DNA of 64,000 nucleotides from Novosphingobium sp. EMRT-2 (GTDB lineage Bacteria > Pseudomonadota > Alphaproteobacteria > Sphingomonadales > Sphingomonadaceae), in the NCBI RefSeq assembly GCF_005145025.1, contig NZ_CP039695.1, positions 2,723,501 through 2,787,500 on the forward strand. Direction: 5' to 3'. Made by a program: the position numbers and the translations under genes. Under the pieces are notes generated by a model. It was not told the DNA's origin. It did no database searches and worked only from the letters and a program-made list of their open reading frames with translations. Positions within the stretch are counted from its first letter, which is position 1; each line of letters starts with the position of its first letter. Positions 56,265-64,000 of the stretch are shown here, piece after piece.

Positions 56265-58301
56265 TCAGCGGATGTCGACGCGCAGCCCCGCCCAGACCGT
56301 GCGCGGCGTGCCAAGATCGATCGAACCGGCGGCGTTGCGCGTGACGATCTCGGCGTCGGTCAGGTTCTCCCCGCGCAGGATCAGGCTGAACGGCCCCGCC
56401 AGCGGCACGCGGACGAAGGCGTCCAGTGTCGTCGCGGCTTTCAGTGTGTCGGTCTGGAGATCGTCCTCGTATTGCGCGCCGACATGGCGCAGCGTCATCG
56501 CCAGCGTCCAGCGCGGGGCGGGCTGCCACGACAGCGTGCCGCTGGCGGCGATCTTCGGCGTCTGCGCGGGGCGCAGGCCGTTTAGCGCCAAGGCCGCGCC
56601 GCTGGCTTCGACCTTGGCGTCGGTGAGCGCCAGCGATCCGTCGAATGCGAACGGCCCCAGCTTGACCGACGTGCCCAGTTCCAGCCCGCGCGCGCGGATG
56701 GCGTCCACGTTCTGGCGCTGGCGGGTGTTGGCGGCGACCGTTACATTGGCGATGGCGTGCTCCACCCGGTCCTGGAAGGCGGTAAACGTGAAGGTCACGG
56801 CCGGAATCGGGTTGAAATCAAAGCCGGCCTGATAGCCGACCAGCCGTTCGTTGCGCAGGCCGGGGTTGGCCTGTGTCACGATGGGAAACACGGTGAAGGT
56901 GCGGTAGAGTTCGTTCAGCGTCGGCTGGCGCAGCCCGGTGTAGGCGGCCGCGCGCAGGGCAAGGCCATGGCCCGCATGGATCACCGCGCCGCCCCGGAAA
57001 CTGCCGGTCCATCCCGCGCGGTCGGCATACGTCGCAGTGCCGGTGACCACGCCGGCCGCGTTGCTGGTGACGAGATGCCCGTCGGCAATGGTCCAGCGGT
57101 CCGCCCGTGCCCCGGCGGTGAGGATCACCGGGCCAAGCGTCCAATCGTCTTCGGCGAAAAAGCCGACATCGCTGTTGCGCCCGCCCGCGCGGCGGCGCGC
57201 GGTGACCGCGCCGGTCGTGGCGTTATAAGCATCCTCGATCCCTTCGCCCGATGCCACGCGCCAGTCCGTGCCCAGCCGCAGCACGTGCGCGCCGCCGACC
57301 GGCGGGCGCAGCTCGGCCTTGCCGCCCCATCCGGTTGTGGGGGTGCGGCGCTGGTCCAGCGTCTTGCGATAGCTGGTGGAGCTGATGGCGATATTGTTGA
57401 AATCGCGCGCCTGGATGTAGGTCAGCACGTCGAACTGCCAGCGCCCCCGGCCGATCAGGCGCAGGCTGGCGTCCTGCCCGCTCGATCCCGTGTCCGCCCC
57501 GGCGAAGCGCAGCGTGCGGTTGTCCTCGAACGCCAGCAGGCGCACTTGCAGCTCGGTTTGGGCACCGATCGGCGCGACGCCGCGGATGCCGGCCGACCAG
57601 CTTTCGTACCGCGCCCGCACGCTCGCCGGTACGCGCTGCGCGACCGGCGTGGTCCAGAAACCCTGGCCGCGATCCCAGCGCCCGCTGACGACGGCGAAGC
57701 CCTGACCCAGCTTCGGCGCGAAGGTGCCCGAGGTTTCGGTCTCGCCGCGATCGTTGGCGAGCGCGCTGGCGCTGACAAGGCCCAGTTGATCGGCATTCGC
57801 GCTGCTCAGTTCGATCGTTCCGGCCACGGCGCCGGCACCGAACGCGCCCGCGCCGCCACCGCGCGTGACGCGCGCCGATGCCAGCCGTTCGGGCGCGATG
57901 GCGCTCAACGGGATATAGCCGAAGAACGGGTCCGCCATGGGCACGCCGTCGAGCAGGACGAGCGTGCGGCTGGTGGCGTTGCCGCCGAGCGCGCGCAGCG
58001 TGACCCCTTGCGACGAGGGGTTGGACGAGCGGCTGTCGGAGCGGCGGAACTGCTGGAAGCCCGCGGCCGAGGACAGCGCGTCCTCGATCCGGCCCGATGC
58101 CGCGAGCAGCAGCTTCTCGCGGTCGATCTGCTGGACGTCGTAGGCCGCGGTGGCGGGTGCATCGATCAGTCCGCGACCGGTGACGACGATCGCCTGCGCC
58201 GGACCTTGCGACGCATCGGCGGGTGCCTCCTGCGCCTGAGCGATGGTTGGCAGGAGTGCGGCAAGCGGCAAGGCAAGGGCAGGGCGGGCAAACGGCCGCA
58301 T
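56265..58301 (-). CDS. TonB-dependent receptor, third of three (BtuB-like layout)
   Basis: The 678-aa outer-membrane receptor has a signal peptide MRPFARPALALPLAALLPTIAQA, a TonB-box-like QAIVVTGRG, and a plug with VTLRALGGNATSRTLVLLDGVPMADPFFGYI. The compact length and plug pattern recall BtuB-type transporters, but vitamin B12 cannot be claimed: no cobalamin riboswitch was found upstream. ATG 58301 is preferred to TTG 58313 because GAGGAG directly abuts the latter. A 15-bp palindrome-like TGGTTCC-G-GGAACCA (58321-58335) lies just ahead of the ribosome-binding site. Confidence 0.9.
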   Translation of the reverse strand: MRPFARPALALPLAALLPTIAQAQEAPADASQGPAQAIVVTGRGLIDAPATAAYDVQQIDREKLLLAASGRIEDALSSAAGFQQFRRSDSRSSNPSSQGVTLRALGGNATSRTLVLLDGVPMADPFFGYIPLSAIAPERLASARVTRGGGAGAFGAGAVAGTIELSSANADQLGLVSASALANDRGETETSGTFAPKLGQGFAVVSGRWDRGQGFWTTPVAQRVPASVRARYESWSAGIRGVAPIGAQTELQVRLLAFEDNRTLRFAGADTGSSGQDASLRLIGRGRWQFDVLTYIQARDFNNIAISSTSYRKTLDQRRTPTTGWGGKAELRPPVGGAHVLRLGTDWRVASGEGIEDAYNATTGAVTARRRAGGRNSDVGFFAEDDWTLGPVILTAGARADRWTIADGHLVTSNAAGVVTGTATYADRAGWTGSFRGGAVIHAGHGLALRAAAYTGLRQPTLNELYRTFTVFPIVTQANPGLRNERLVGYQAGFDFNPIPAVTFTFTAFQDRVEHAIANVTVAANTRQRQNVDAIRARGLELGTSVKLGPFAFDGSLALTDAKVEASGAALALNGLRPAQTPKIAASGTLSWQPAPRWTLAMTLRHVGAQYEDDLQTDTLKAATTLDAFVRVPLAGPFSLILRGENLTDAEIVTRNAAGSIDLGTPRTVWAGLRVDIR

Positions 58302-58508
58302 GGGCGAACTCAACTCCTCTTGGTTCCGGGAACCGGCCGGACGAAGACCTCCCGGGGCACCGGGAAAGGCGCGTCGGCACGCCTAGCCGAATGCGGGCGT
58401 TTCGCCAGCCGTATTCGCGCTGCGGACGGCATTTTGCGGGCGCCTGCGGCCCGCTCTGGCATGGTGCGGTGCGGAAACTTCCACTCACTAGGGCGAGTCG
58501 CGGCGGTT

Positions 58509-58541
58509 GAGCATTCGGCAAATGACGTATGTTGAATGCTC
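58509..58541. promoter_or_regulatory. Inverted repeat in the divergent promoter region
   Basis: GAGCATTC (58509-58516) and GAATGCTC (58534-58541) are perfect 8-bp inverted repeats with a 17-bp centre. They lie about 50 bp before the small gene at 58589, near a CATAAT -10-like box (58547-58552). Likely a regulator site for that gene or the divergent receptor; inference. Confidence 0.45.
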
Positions 58542-58588
58542 TCTCTCATAATACTCTTTTGCCAGATCGTAACACTGTGCGAGGAAAT

Positions 58589-58792
58589 ATGTCCGCTCAA
58601 AGGTTAACCCATGTCGAGCCCGATGTCGTTGCTCGGATGGCGTCGGTGATCCACTGCCAGAAGCCGGAAGTGATCCAGGCGAACTTCGGAATCGGCCTGA
58701 ATACGTGGGTTAAGCTGCGGGAAGGAAAGGCGATTCGCCATTCCGTCGCGATCCGGCTGCTCCAGCGCCTGCAGCGTGATCATCTGATCTGA
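58589..58792 (+). CDS. Small orphan protein, possible helix-turn-helix
   Basis: This 67-aa product is one I do not recognise. It starts MSAQRLTHVEPDVVARM at ATG 58589 behind GAGGA. An upstream ATG at 58529 would add 20 residues but lacks a good ribosome-binding site. The middle (PEVIQANFGIGLNTWVKLRE followed by GKAIRHSVAIRLLQRLQRD) looks like two or three short helices of the kind found in small DNA-binding proteins, but no family is claimed. It lies alone between a TonB receptor (minus) and the histidine kinase (plus). A role as the regulator of the inverted repeat upstream is a guess. Confidence 0.6.
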   Translation: MSAQRLTHVEPDVVARMASVIHCQKPEVIQANFGIGLNTWVKLREGKAIRHSVAIRLLQRLQRDHLI

Positions 58793-58911
58793 ACCTCCGC
58801 GCGATCGGGCATTTTTGTGCCCGTTCCCGATTTCGTACAATCGTCCTGAATCTGTTCGGGAGGGGTTGAGTTCATCGCGTTTGCGATGCACAATCCAAAA
58901 TGGCGCAACAC

Positions 58912-58962
58912 ACAATGCCCGGCGCCTGGGGTCGATAAAGTACAATGTCCGATGCGTTGGGG
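58912..58962. repeat. Imperfect direct repeats upstream of the histidine kinase
   Basis: ACAATGCCCGGCGCCTGGGG (58912-58931) and ACAATGTCCGATGCGTTGGG (58942-58961) share the ACAATG-CCG-GC core and lie 30 bp apart, about three helical turns. They are roughly 85-135 bp before the kinase start. Possible tandem binding sites; inference. Confidence 0.35.
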
Positions 58963-59045
58963 AGGGGGCCGGCGCATAATGCCGTGTCCCCTGACAGATC
59001 AGGAACTGCCATACCGCCGTTCAGGGTGAGGGACCTTTGAACGCG

Positions 59046-60731
59046 ATGCCGCATCGCCTGCCGTCCGGAGCTGACGCTGCTTGGCGTGGCCCGCGGTCAC
59101 GCGCGGGCGCTTGGCCATTCCTGCAGGGCGGACACTTCCCCGCACCCCGCGCTGTGGCGCTTGCGATTTGCGCGCTGGCTGCGGTCGCGCTCATCGTCGG
59201 GGCAGAGCTTTCCGATAGCGGATCGACGCTGTTTCACGCTCTCGCGGCGCTGGCCGTGCTGTGCCTTGCCGGAATTGCGGTCCTGGGTTGGCGCGGCGGC
59301 AGGGTTTCGGCGCCCGTCAACAGCCCGGTCGACGCCGTTCCGGACCTGGTGGATCTACTGCGCGACAAGGAAGCCGCCGAGGCGGCCAATGCAGCCAAGA
59401 GCCGCTATCTGGCCAATGTCAGCCATGAAATCCGCTCTCCGCTGAACGCGATCTACGGCTACGCCCAGCTCGTGGAACATGAAGCGGGGGTCGATCCGCA
59501 GGAGGCCGCCCGCGTCATCCGGCGCAGCGCCGAACACCTCACCAATCTCGTCGAAGGGCTGCTCGACATCTCGCTGGTCGAAAACGGCGTGTTGCGGGTG
59601 AACAGCGAAGTGGTGCGGCTGCCGGCGCTGATCGACCAGATCGTCTCGATGTTCCGGCCGTCGGCGGCGGTGAAGGGCCTGGCTTTCCGCTGCGAACTGC
59701 CCGAACGGCTGCCCGAATTCGTGCGGGCCGACCAGAAGCGCCTGCGGCAGGTGCTCATCAACCTGCTGTCGAACGCGATCAAGTTCACCGAGACCGGGAC
59801 CGTGACCTTGCGCGTGGCGTGGTCCGGGCAGACCGCGGTGTTCGAGGTGATCGATACCGGGCCGGGCATCGCCGAGGCGGACCGCGAGCGCATCTTCACG
59901 CGCTACGAGCGCGTCGGCGAGACCGGCCGGCCGCAGGATGGCGCGGGTCTCGGCCTGCCGATCACCCGCGCGATTCTCCAGATACTCGGCGGGACGCTGG
60001 AGCTCGAGAGCACGCCGGGGCAGGGATCGTGCTTCCGCGTGCGGCTGATGCTGGGGCATGTCGCCGGCTATCGCGAAACCTCCGCAGCGGCGCGGCGGGT
60101 GATCGGCTACGAGGGCCGCCGCCGTTCGGTGCTGGTGACCGATGACGATCCGGAACAGCGCGCATTGATGCGGCGGGTTCTCGAAGGCATCGGCTTCGAG
60201 GTGACGCTGGCCCCCGACGGGGCCACAGCGCTGGCGCTGAGCGATGCGCGCGCGTTCGATCTCGTTCTGCTCGATGTGTCCATGCCCGGCCTGTCCGGGT
60301 GGGATGTCGCGGCGCGTCTGCGGCGCACGCAGGATCACGCGATGGGCGTCATCATGCTCTCGGCCAACGCCCATGAACGCCACGGGCCTGACACCGGCGC
60401 GCGCGACCACGACCTGTTTCTGGTGAAGCCGATCGAGTTCGGGGCGCTGGTCGATGCGATCGGCGCGCGCCTGAAGCTGGAGTGGATATACGAGGGGGAT
60501 GCCCCGGCGGAGGTGGGCGGCTCTCCCGCGCTGCCGCTGTCGGAAGCGGCGCGCGAACATGTTGAAAAGTTGCGCGAACTGCTGCGGATCGGGCATGTAA
60601 GGGGCATGGAAGCCGAAATTAGGAAGCTTGAGGCGGCTCAGCCGGACGCGCGCGAACTGGTCGAGGCGCTGTACAACTGTCTGGATCGGTTCGACTTGTC
60701 GGGTCTCGCCAAGACCCTTGAGGGCCTCTGA
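59046..60731 (+). CDS. Hybrid sensor histidine kinase
   Basis: The 561-aa kinase has two N-terminal membrane helices (about residues 35-85) and no recognised sensor domain. HisKA with the phospho-acceptor His127 in ANVSHEIRSPLNAIYGYAQ follows, then an HATPase domain (NLLSNAIKFTETGTV, DTGPGIAEADRERIF, GAGLGLPITRAILQILGG). A REC domain has its phospho-acceptor Asp410 (LVLLDVSMPG), and a C-terminal helical tail of about 60 residues closes it. A TTG at 59037 is an alternative start behind GAGGGA. The next gene, its likely partner, begins one base after the stop. The signal is unknown. Confidence 0.93.
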   Translation: MPHRLPSGADAAWRGPRSRAGAWPFLQGGHFPAPRAVALAICALAAVALIVGAELSDSGSTLFHALAALAVLCLAGIAVLGWRGGRVSAPVNSPVDAVPDLVDLLRDKEAAEAANAAKSRYLANVSHEIRSPLNAIYGYAQLVEHEAGVDPQEAARVIRRSAEHLTNLVEGLLDISLVENGVLRVNSEVVRLPALIDQIVSMFRPSAAVKGLAFRCELPERLPEFVRADQKRLRQVLINLLSNAIKFTETGTVTLRVAWSGQTAVFEVIDTGPGIAEADRERIFTRYERVGETGRPQDGAGLGLPITRAILQILGGTLELESTPGQGSCFRVRLMLGHVAGYRETSAAARRVIGYEGRRRSVLVTDDDPEQRALMRRVLEGIGFEVTLAPDGATALALSDARAFDLVLLDVSMPGLSGWDVAARLRRTQDHAMGVIMLSANAHERHGPDTGARDHDLFLVKPIEFGALVDAIGARLKLEWIYEGDAPAEVGGSPALPLSEAAREHVEKLRELLRIGHVRGMEAEIRKLEAAQPDARELVEALYNCLDRFDLSGLAKTLEGL

Positions 60732-60732
60732 C

Positions 60733-61653
60733 ATGGATCAGCGGCCGATTCGTCGTGACACCGTGCTCGTCGTCGATGACGAAGCGGATTCGCTGCGCCT
60801 GCTGACCGATACGCTGGAAGCGGGCGGCATTACCGTGTTGGTGGCGACATCCGGCGCGGCGGCGCTCGACCTGCTGGGCCACGTTGTGCCCGATCTGGTG
60901 CTGATGGACGCGGTGATGCCCGGCATGGATGGTTTCGAGACCACCGCGCGTATCAAGGCCAATCCCGAAACGGCGCATGTGCCCGTGATCTTCATGACCG
61001 GCCTGACCGAGAGCGAGCATGTGATCGAAGGGTTCGAGGTGGGCGGCGTGGACTATGTCCGCAAGCCGGTGAACGTGCACGAACTGCTGGCGCGCGTGCG
61101 CGTCCACATGGGCCACGCGCGCGCGGTCCAGGCCAGCACGACCGGACTGGATGCCACCGGCCGCCTGATGATGGCCACCGACACGCGCGGCTTCCTGCTG
61201 TGGTGCACGCCCATGGCGGAACAGGCGATCAACCGGGTCGAACCCGGCTGGAGCAAGGAGGACGCGCAACTGCCCGTTGCCCTGCGCAGCACGGTGGAGC
61301 GGCTGCTGACGCGCAAGGATGCGCGCGGCGCGTCGGTCCGCTTGGAGCAGGGTGACAGCGCGCTGGAACTGGTGCTGGTGGCCCAGTACCGCGAAAACGA
61401 GGTGCTGATCCGCCTGAACGAGCTGAACCCGCAGGTGGATGTCGCGCGGTTGCAGGCGCGGCTCGGGCTCACCGATCGCGAGGCGGAAGTGCTGCTGTGG
61501 ATCAGCTATGGCAAGTCCAACAACGTCATCAGCGACGTGCTGTCGATCAGCCCGCGCACGGTGCAGAAGCACCTGGAGCGCATCTACGAGAAGCTGGGCG
61601 TGGAAACGCGCGCGGCGGCGGCGGCGATCGCGATCAAGAGCATCGGCCAGTAG
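60733..61653 (+). CDS. REC-LuxR response regulator
   Basis: The 306-aa regulator has an N-terminal receiver with phospho-acceptor Asp59 (LVLMDAVMPGMDG) and the conserved Lys in VRKPVNVHEL. A middle linker of about 100 residues looks like a degenerate sensor region. The C-terminal LuxR-type HTH reads LGLTDREAEVLLWISYGKSNNVISDVLSISPRTVQKHLERIYEKLGVETRAAA. It begins one base after the hybrid kinase stop, so the two form a coupled pair. The target genes are unknown; the quinone oxidoreductase and aldehyde dehydrogenase downstream are possible. Confidence 0.94.
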   Translation: MDQRPIRRDTVLVVDDEADSLRLLTDTLEAGGITVLVATSGAAALDLLGHVVPDLVLMDAVMPGMDGFETTARIKANPETAHVPVIFMTGLTESEHVIEGFEVGGVDYVRKPVNVHELLARVRVHMGHARAVQASTTGLDATGRLMMATDTRGFLLWCTPMAEQAINRVEPGWSKEDAQLPVALRSTVERLLTRKDARGASVRLEQGDSALELVLVAQYRENEVLIRLNELNPQVDVARLQARLGLTDREAEVLLWISYGKSNNVISDVLSISPRTVQKHLERIYEKLGVETRAAAAAIAIKSIGQ

Positions 61654-62260
61654 CCGGAGGCCGGCCCTTGCCCCGGCTCTGAAGACGATTATGTAGCTTG
61701 CAAATTCTTACTCTACGAGTTCGTCATTGCGAGCGTAGCGAAGCAATCCAGAGCGGCTTGAGCGTGACTCTGGATTGCTTCGTCGACTGCGTCGCCTCGC
61801 AATGATGATGGTGAGTTTGCAAAAAAGCATAAACGCCTTTTTGAAACAGCGCCGGATCGCAAGGGAAAAACACGATCGCGATCCGGCCCTGCCTTGCCCG
61901 TCGGCCTGTCGGGACCCAGGGTAGTCCGGCGGCAGTCCAGCGGGTGATCCCCGCGTCCGGCAGGCCTGGCTTGGTGATCGCGCCGGATCATGCGCCAGTC
62001 CGCGAGACCTGAAAGCGGCGGCCCGCCCAAGGGGCGGCGGCGCTTTCCACAACACCAATTCCTGCGAACGCTCTTATGCTTATCGATCGCGCCCGGTATC
62101 GAACCAGCCGCGACGGCAACCCTGTGCGGGATAGGCAACCAAGCTATGCAGCGATGTCCCGATCGACAAGGGGAGCGTGCAAAAATCCGTCATAGCCGGT
62201 TTCCGCCAGCCTTGCCCGCGCAACGACGCTCGTCCATCAGGGGCGCGGGAGAAGCGCGCT
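61654..62260. other. Long gap with palindromic repeat and hairpins
   Basis: About 600 bp lie between the response regulator and the quinone oxidoreductase with no supported gene. It holds the palindromic repeat at 61724-61805 and a hairpin of perfect 10-bp arms (61851-61860 with 61878-61887, GCCGGATCGC with GCGATCCGGC). A further CCGCCC-AAG-GGGCGG hairpin is seen in the second half. A promoter for the oxidoreductase must lie within it. Confidence 0.5.
61724..61805. repeat. REP-like palindromic intergenic repeat
   Basis: Outer arms CATTGCGAG and CTCGCAATG and inner arms CGAAGCAATCCAGAG and CTCTGGATTGCTTCG form an almost complete palindrome of about 80 bp. The core TTGCGAGCGTAGCGAAGCAATCC is, from memory, a dispersed element seen in the intergenic DNA of very different bacteria. 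Only one copy is visible in this window. It may act as a transcript end or recombination site. Confidence 0.7.
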
Positions 62261-63253
62261 ATGATGACCATGCAGGCCCTTGAGGTATCCACGCTGACGC
62301 CTGATCTGACCGGCCTCGGCCTCGTCGCCAGGCCGGTTCCCGAACCGGGCGACGGACAGGTGCTGGTCCGGATCGAAGCGGCCGCGCTGGGCTTTCCCGA
62401 CCTGCTGATGACGCGCGGCGGCTATCAGGCGAAACCGCCGCTGCCGTTCGTGCCGGGCATGGAAGCGGCGGGGACGGTGGTGGCCGCGGGCGCTGGCGCG
62501 GAATGGGAGAAGGGCGCGCGGGTCATCGTCGGCGGTTTGACCGGGGGTTGCGCGCAATTCGGCGTCCACGCCACTGATGCGATCGTGCCGATGCCCGATG
62601 CGCTCTCGTTCCCTGAAGCGGCGGCGTTGCGGGCGGCGTATCTGACGGCCTGGGTCGCCCTGGTGCGGTGCGGAGCGGCGCAGCCGGGACAGTGGGTGCT
62701 GATCCACGGCGCGGCCGGCGGGGTGGGGCTGGCCGCGGTCGATCTGGCGCGAGCGCTAGGGTTGCGCGTGATCGCTGTCGCCTCCAGCGAGGACAAGCGC
62801 CGGCGCATTGCGGACCTCTATGCGCCGGAGCATGTGCTGGCCGGCCCGGCGGGCTTCCGCGAGGCGGTGCTCGACATCACCGGCGGCCGCGGCGCCGACC
62901 TTGTCTATGATCCGGTCGGGGGCGATGCGTTCGACGAATCGACGCGCTGCATCGCGTTCGGCGGACGCCTGCTGGTGGTCGGTTTCGCCAGTGGGCGGAT
63001 TCCGGACATTCGCGCCAATATCCCGCTGATCAAGGGCTTCTCCGTGGTGGGCGTGCGCGCCGGGGAGTTCGGACGCCGCTTTCCCGATCTTGGTCGGGAG
63101 AACGTGGCGGCCATCGTCAGGCTGGCCGGAGAAGGACGCATTCGCCCGCATGTTCACGCGGCGCTGCCGCTGTCGCACTGGCGCGAGGCCTTCGAGGCGA
63201 TGGAAAACCGCACGGTCATCGGACGCACCGTGCTGTTGCCGCACGCGGATTGA
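62261..63253 (+). CDS. NADPH:quinone oxidoreductase-type MDR enzyme
   Basis: The 330-aa zinc-free medium-chain reductase resembles QOR and related 2-haloacrylate/enoyl reductases. It shows the GroES-like start (VRIEAAALGFPDLLMTRGGYQ), a GME-type PFVPGMEAAGTVVAAG, the Rossmann motif HGAAGGVGLAAVDLARALG and the NADPH-binding VASSEDKRRR loop. The zinc-binding cysteines of alcohol dehydrogenases are absent. ATG 62261 follows GGGAGAAG; ATG 62264 and 62270 are close alternatives. It heads toward the aldehyde dehydrogenase gene. Substrate unknown. Confidence 0.88.
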   Translation: MMTMQALEVSTLTPDLTGLGLVARPVPEPGDGQVLVRIEAAALGFPDLLMTRGGYQAKPPLPFVPGMEAAGTVVAAGAGAEWEKGARVIVGGLTGGCAQFGVHATDAIVPMPDALSFPEAAALRAAYLTAWVALVRCGAAQPGQWVLIHGAAGGVGLAAVDLARALGLRVIAVASSEDKRRRIADLYAPEHVLAGPAGFREAVLDITGGRGADLVYDPVGGDAFDESTRCIAFGGRLLVVGFASGRIPDIRANIPLIKGFSVVGVRAGEFGRRFPDLGRENVAAIVRLAGEGRIRPHVHAALPLSHWREAFEAMENRTVIGRTVLLPHAD

Positions 63254-63652
63254 TTCCGCGAAACGGGAACGGGCGCAAAAAAAGGGCCGCTCCGTTGCCG
63301 GGCGGCCCTGAATAGTTTGGGAGAGGATGCCTGAAAGGCCCGCCCTATGTGCGTTTCAGACCGTTTCAGCGCAAGTGCGAAAGTTAACGGAACGATTGCG
63401 TTTTATGCACTTACTGGCGCCGAAGTGCAGGTTTCTTGCGCTCCCGCTGTGTGAAAAATGCGTTAAAACATGGCGTTCATTCGTATGCGCAAGGTTTGGC
63501 TCGCGCGGTCCGATGCAGTGGGCGCAATTCTGAAACGGAACAGGACGCGGCTGTTTGCGCGCGGTTTCGCACCTGCAGGCAGGGCATGCGGGGAGGCATT
63601 GCCATGCCCCGACTCAATTGCTATGAAATATAACATATTGGGAGAGTCGCTC
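63254..63652. other. Gap upstream of the aldehyde dehydrogenase
   Basis: About 400 bp with no supported ORF. It holds the hairpin at 63277-63309 and an inverted repeat, GGGCATG (63582-63588) with CATGCCC (63603-63609), about 44 bp before the dehydrogenase start. The latter could be an operator. Confidence 0.45.
63277..63309 (-). terminator. Intrinsic terminator reading on the minus strand
   Basis: The stem AGGGCCGC (63283-63290) with GCGGCCCT (63302-63309) is preceded on the plus strand by seven A residues, so its U-run is at the 3' end only for minus-strand RNA. No minus-strand gene was found to its right in the window. Confidence 0.6.
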
Positions 63653-64000
63653 ATGATCTTCGAACGTTTGAACCCCCTGACGGGCGCGGTCGCCTCCTCG
63701 GCGGAAGCCATGAAAGCCGGTGATATTCCCGCCATAGCGGCGAAGGCCGGCGCGGCTTTCCCGGCATGGGCGGCGATGGGGCCGAACGCCCGGCGCGCGG
63801 TGCTGATGAAAGCCGCCGCCGCGCTCGAGGCGCGCAAGGACGCCTTTGTCGAGGCGATGATGGGCGAGATCGGCGCCACCGCCGGCTGGGCCATGTTCAA
63901 CCTGGGCCTTGCCGCCAGCATGGTGCGCGAGGCGGCGGCGCTGACCACGCAGATCGCCGGCGAGGTGATTCCATCGGACAAGCCCGGCTGCCTGTCGATG
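63653..64000 (+). CDS. Aldehyde dehydrogenase, vanillin/salicylaldehyde-type (5' part only)
   Basis: The 116 visible residues begin MIFERLNPLTGAVASSAEAMKAGDI at ATG 63653 behind GGGAGAG and continue to the window edge. The ALDH N-terminal blocks FPAWAAMGPNARRAVLMKAAAALEAR and GEIGATAGWAMFNLGLAASMVREAA are typical of aromatic aldehyde dehydrogenases (benzaldehyde, vanillin or salicylaldehyde). The catalytic Cys and Glu lie beyond the window. A role in aromatic aldehyde oxidation is inferred from this N-terminus only. Confidence 0.8.
   Translation, partial: MIFERLNPLTGAVASSAEAMKAGDIPAIAAKAGAAFPAWAAMGPNARRAVLMKAAAALEARKDAFVEAMMGEIGATAGWAMFNLGLAASMVREAAALTTQIAGEVIPSDKPGCLSM

Noticed and set aside
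58302..58500. Cobalamin riboswitch upstream of the BtuB-like receptor
   Set aside because: The leader lacks the ordered B12 elements (the GGGAA-GGTG core and a B12 box in the right orientation). A GAAGACC-like string is present but on the wrong strand.
62085..62165. tRNA-like string in the gap before the oxidoreductase
   Set aside because: No acceptor stem or consistent cloverleaf could be drawn.

Overview
The window is a high-GC, mostly single-copy chromosomal stretch that reads as a sphingomonad alphaproteobacterium, most likely Novosphingobium or a close relative. This is an inference from three things: an alphaproteobacterial F1-ATPase zeta-type inhibitor next to BolA and a CGFS glutaredoxin, three large TonB-dependent receptors, and aromatic and branched-chain catabolic genes. 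No phage, insertion sequence, CRISPR array, rRNA or tRNA was seen.

Layout. 0-9 kb: the end of the spc operon and the alpha operon (rplO, secY, adk, then rpsM, rpsK, rpoA, rplQ). They are split by an exported SRPBCC protein, an NADP-type glutamate dehydrogenase and a small lipoprotein. A foreign-looking ORF sits just before rplO, where rpmD is expected. 9-16 kb: two tandem exported prolyl oligopeptidases, the zeta/BolA/Grx trio, a Nudix hydrolase and a one-helix membrane peptide. 16-23 kb: a LysR regulator diverging from a leucine/isovalerate operon (isovaleryl-CoA dehydrogenase, a TauD-like dioxygenase, both methylcrotonyl-CoA carboxylase subunits, a MaoC hydratase). 23-29 kb: a complete RND efflux operon on the minus strand. 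29-33 kb: an L,D-transpeptidase-like protein, then nitroreductase, DoxX and pirin genes diverging from a second LysR gene. 33-38 kb: two TonB-dependent receptors with distinctive leaders. 38-41 kb: a minus-strand envelope trio (GT4 glycosyltransferase, polytopic membrane protein, DUF2334 deacetylase).

41-45 kb: an RBBP9-like hydrolase, a TetR regulator, and a cytochrome c plus flavoprotein pair of the p-cresol methylhydroxylase/eugenol hydroxylase type. 45-56 kb: a full glycogen operon on the minus strand in the order glgP, glgB, glgC, glgA, pgm, glgX, covering synthesis, branching, debranching, phosphorolysis and glucose-1-P/glucose-6-P interconversion. 56-62 kb: a third TonB receptor, a 67-aa orphan protein, and a hybrid histidine kinase with a REC-LuxR response regulator. 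62-64 kb: a palindromic intergenic repeat, a quinone oxidoreductase and the first 116 codons of an aldehyde dehydrogenase that runs off the window.

The most interesting signals are in the non-coding DNA and in small deviations from family norms. The second TonB receptor has a leader of alternating complementary CCTC/GAGG elements, the last being its Shine-Dalgarno sequence. A low-GC inverted repeat lies between the TetR gene and the flavocytochrome operon. The flavoprotein appears to lack the residues that anchor FAD in its relatives. A 14-nt tandem duplication has pulled apart a former 4-nt stop/start overlap in the glycogen operon. All functional names are homology readings by eye; no database search was run.
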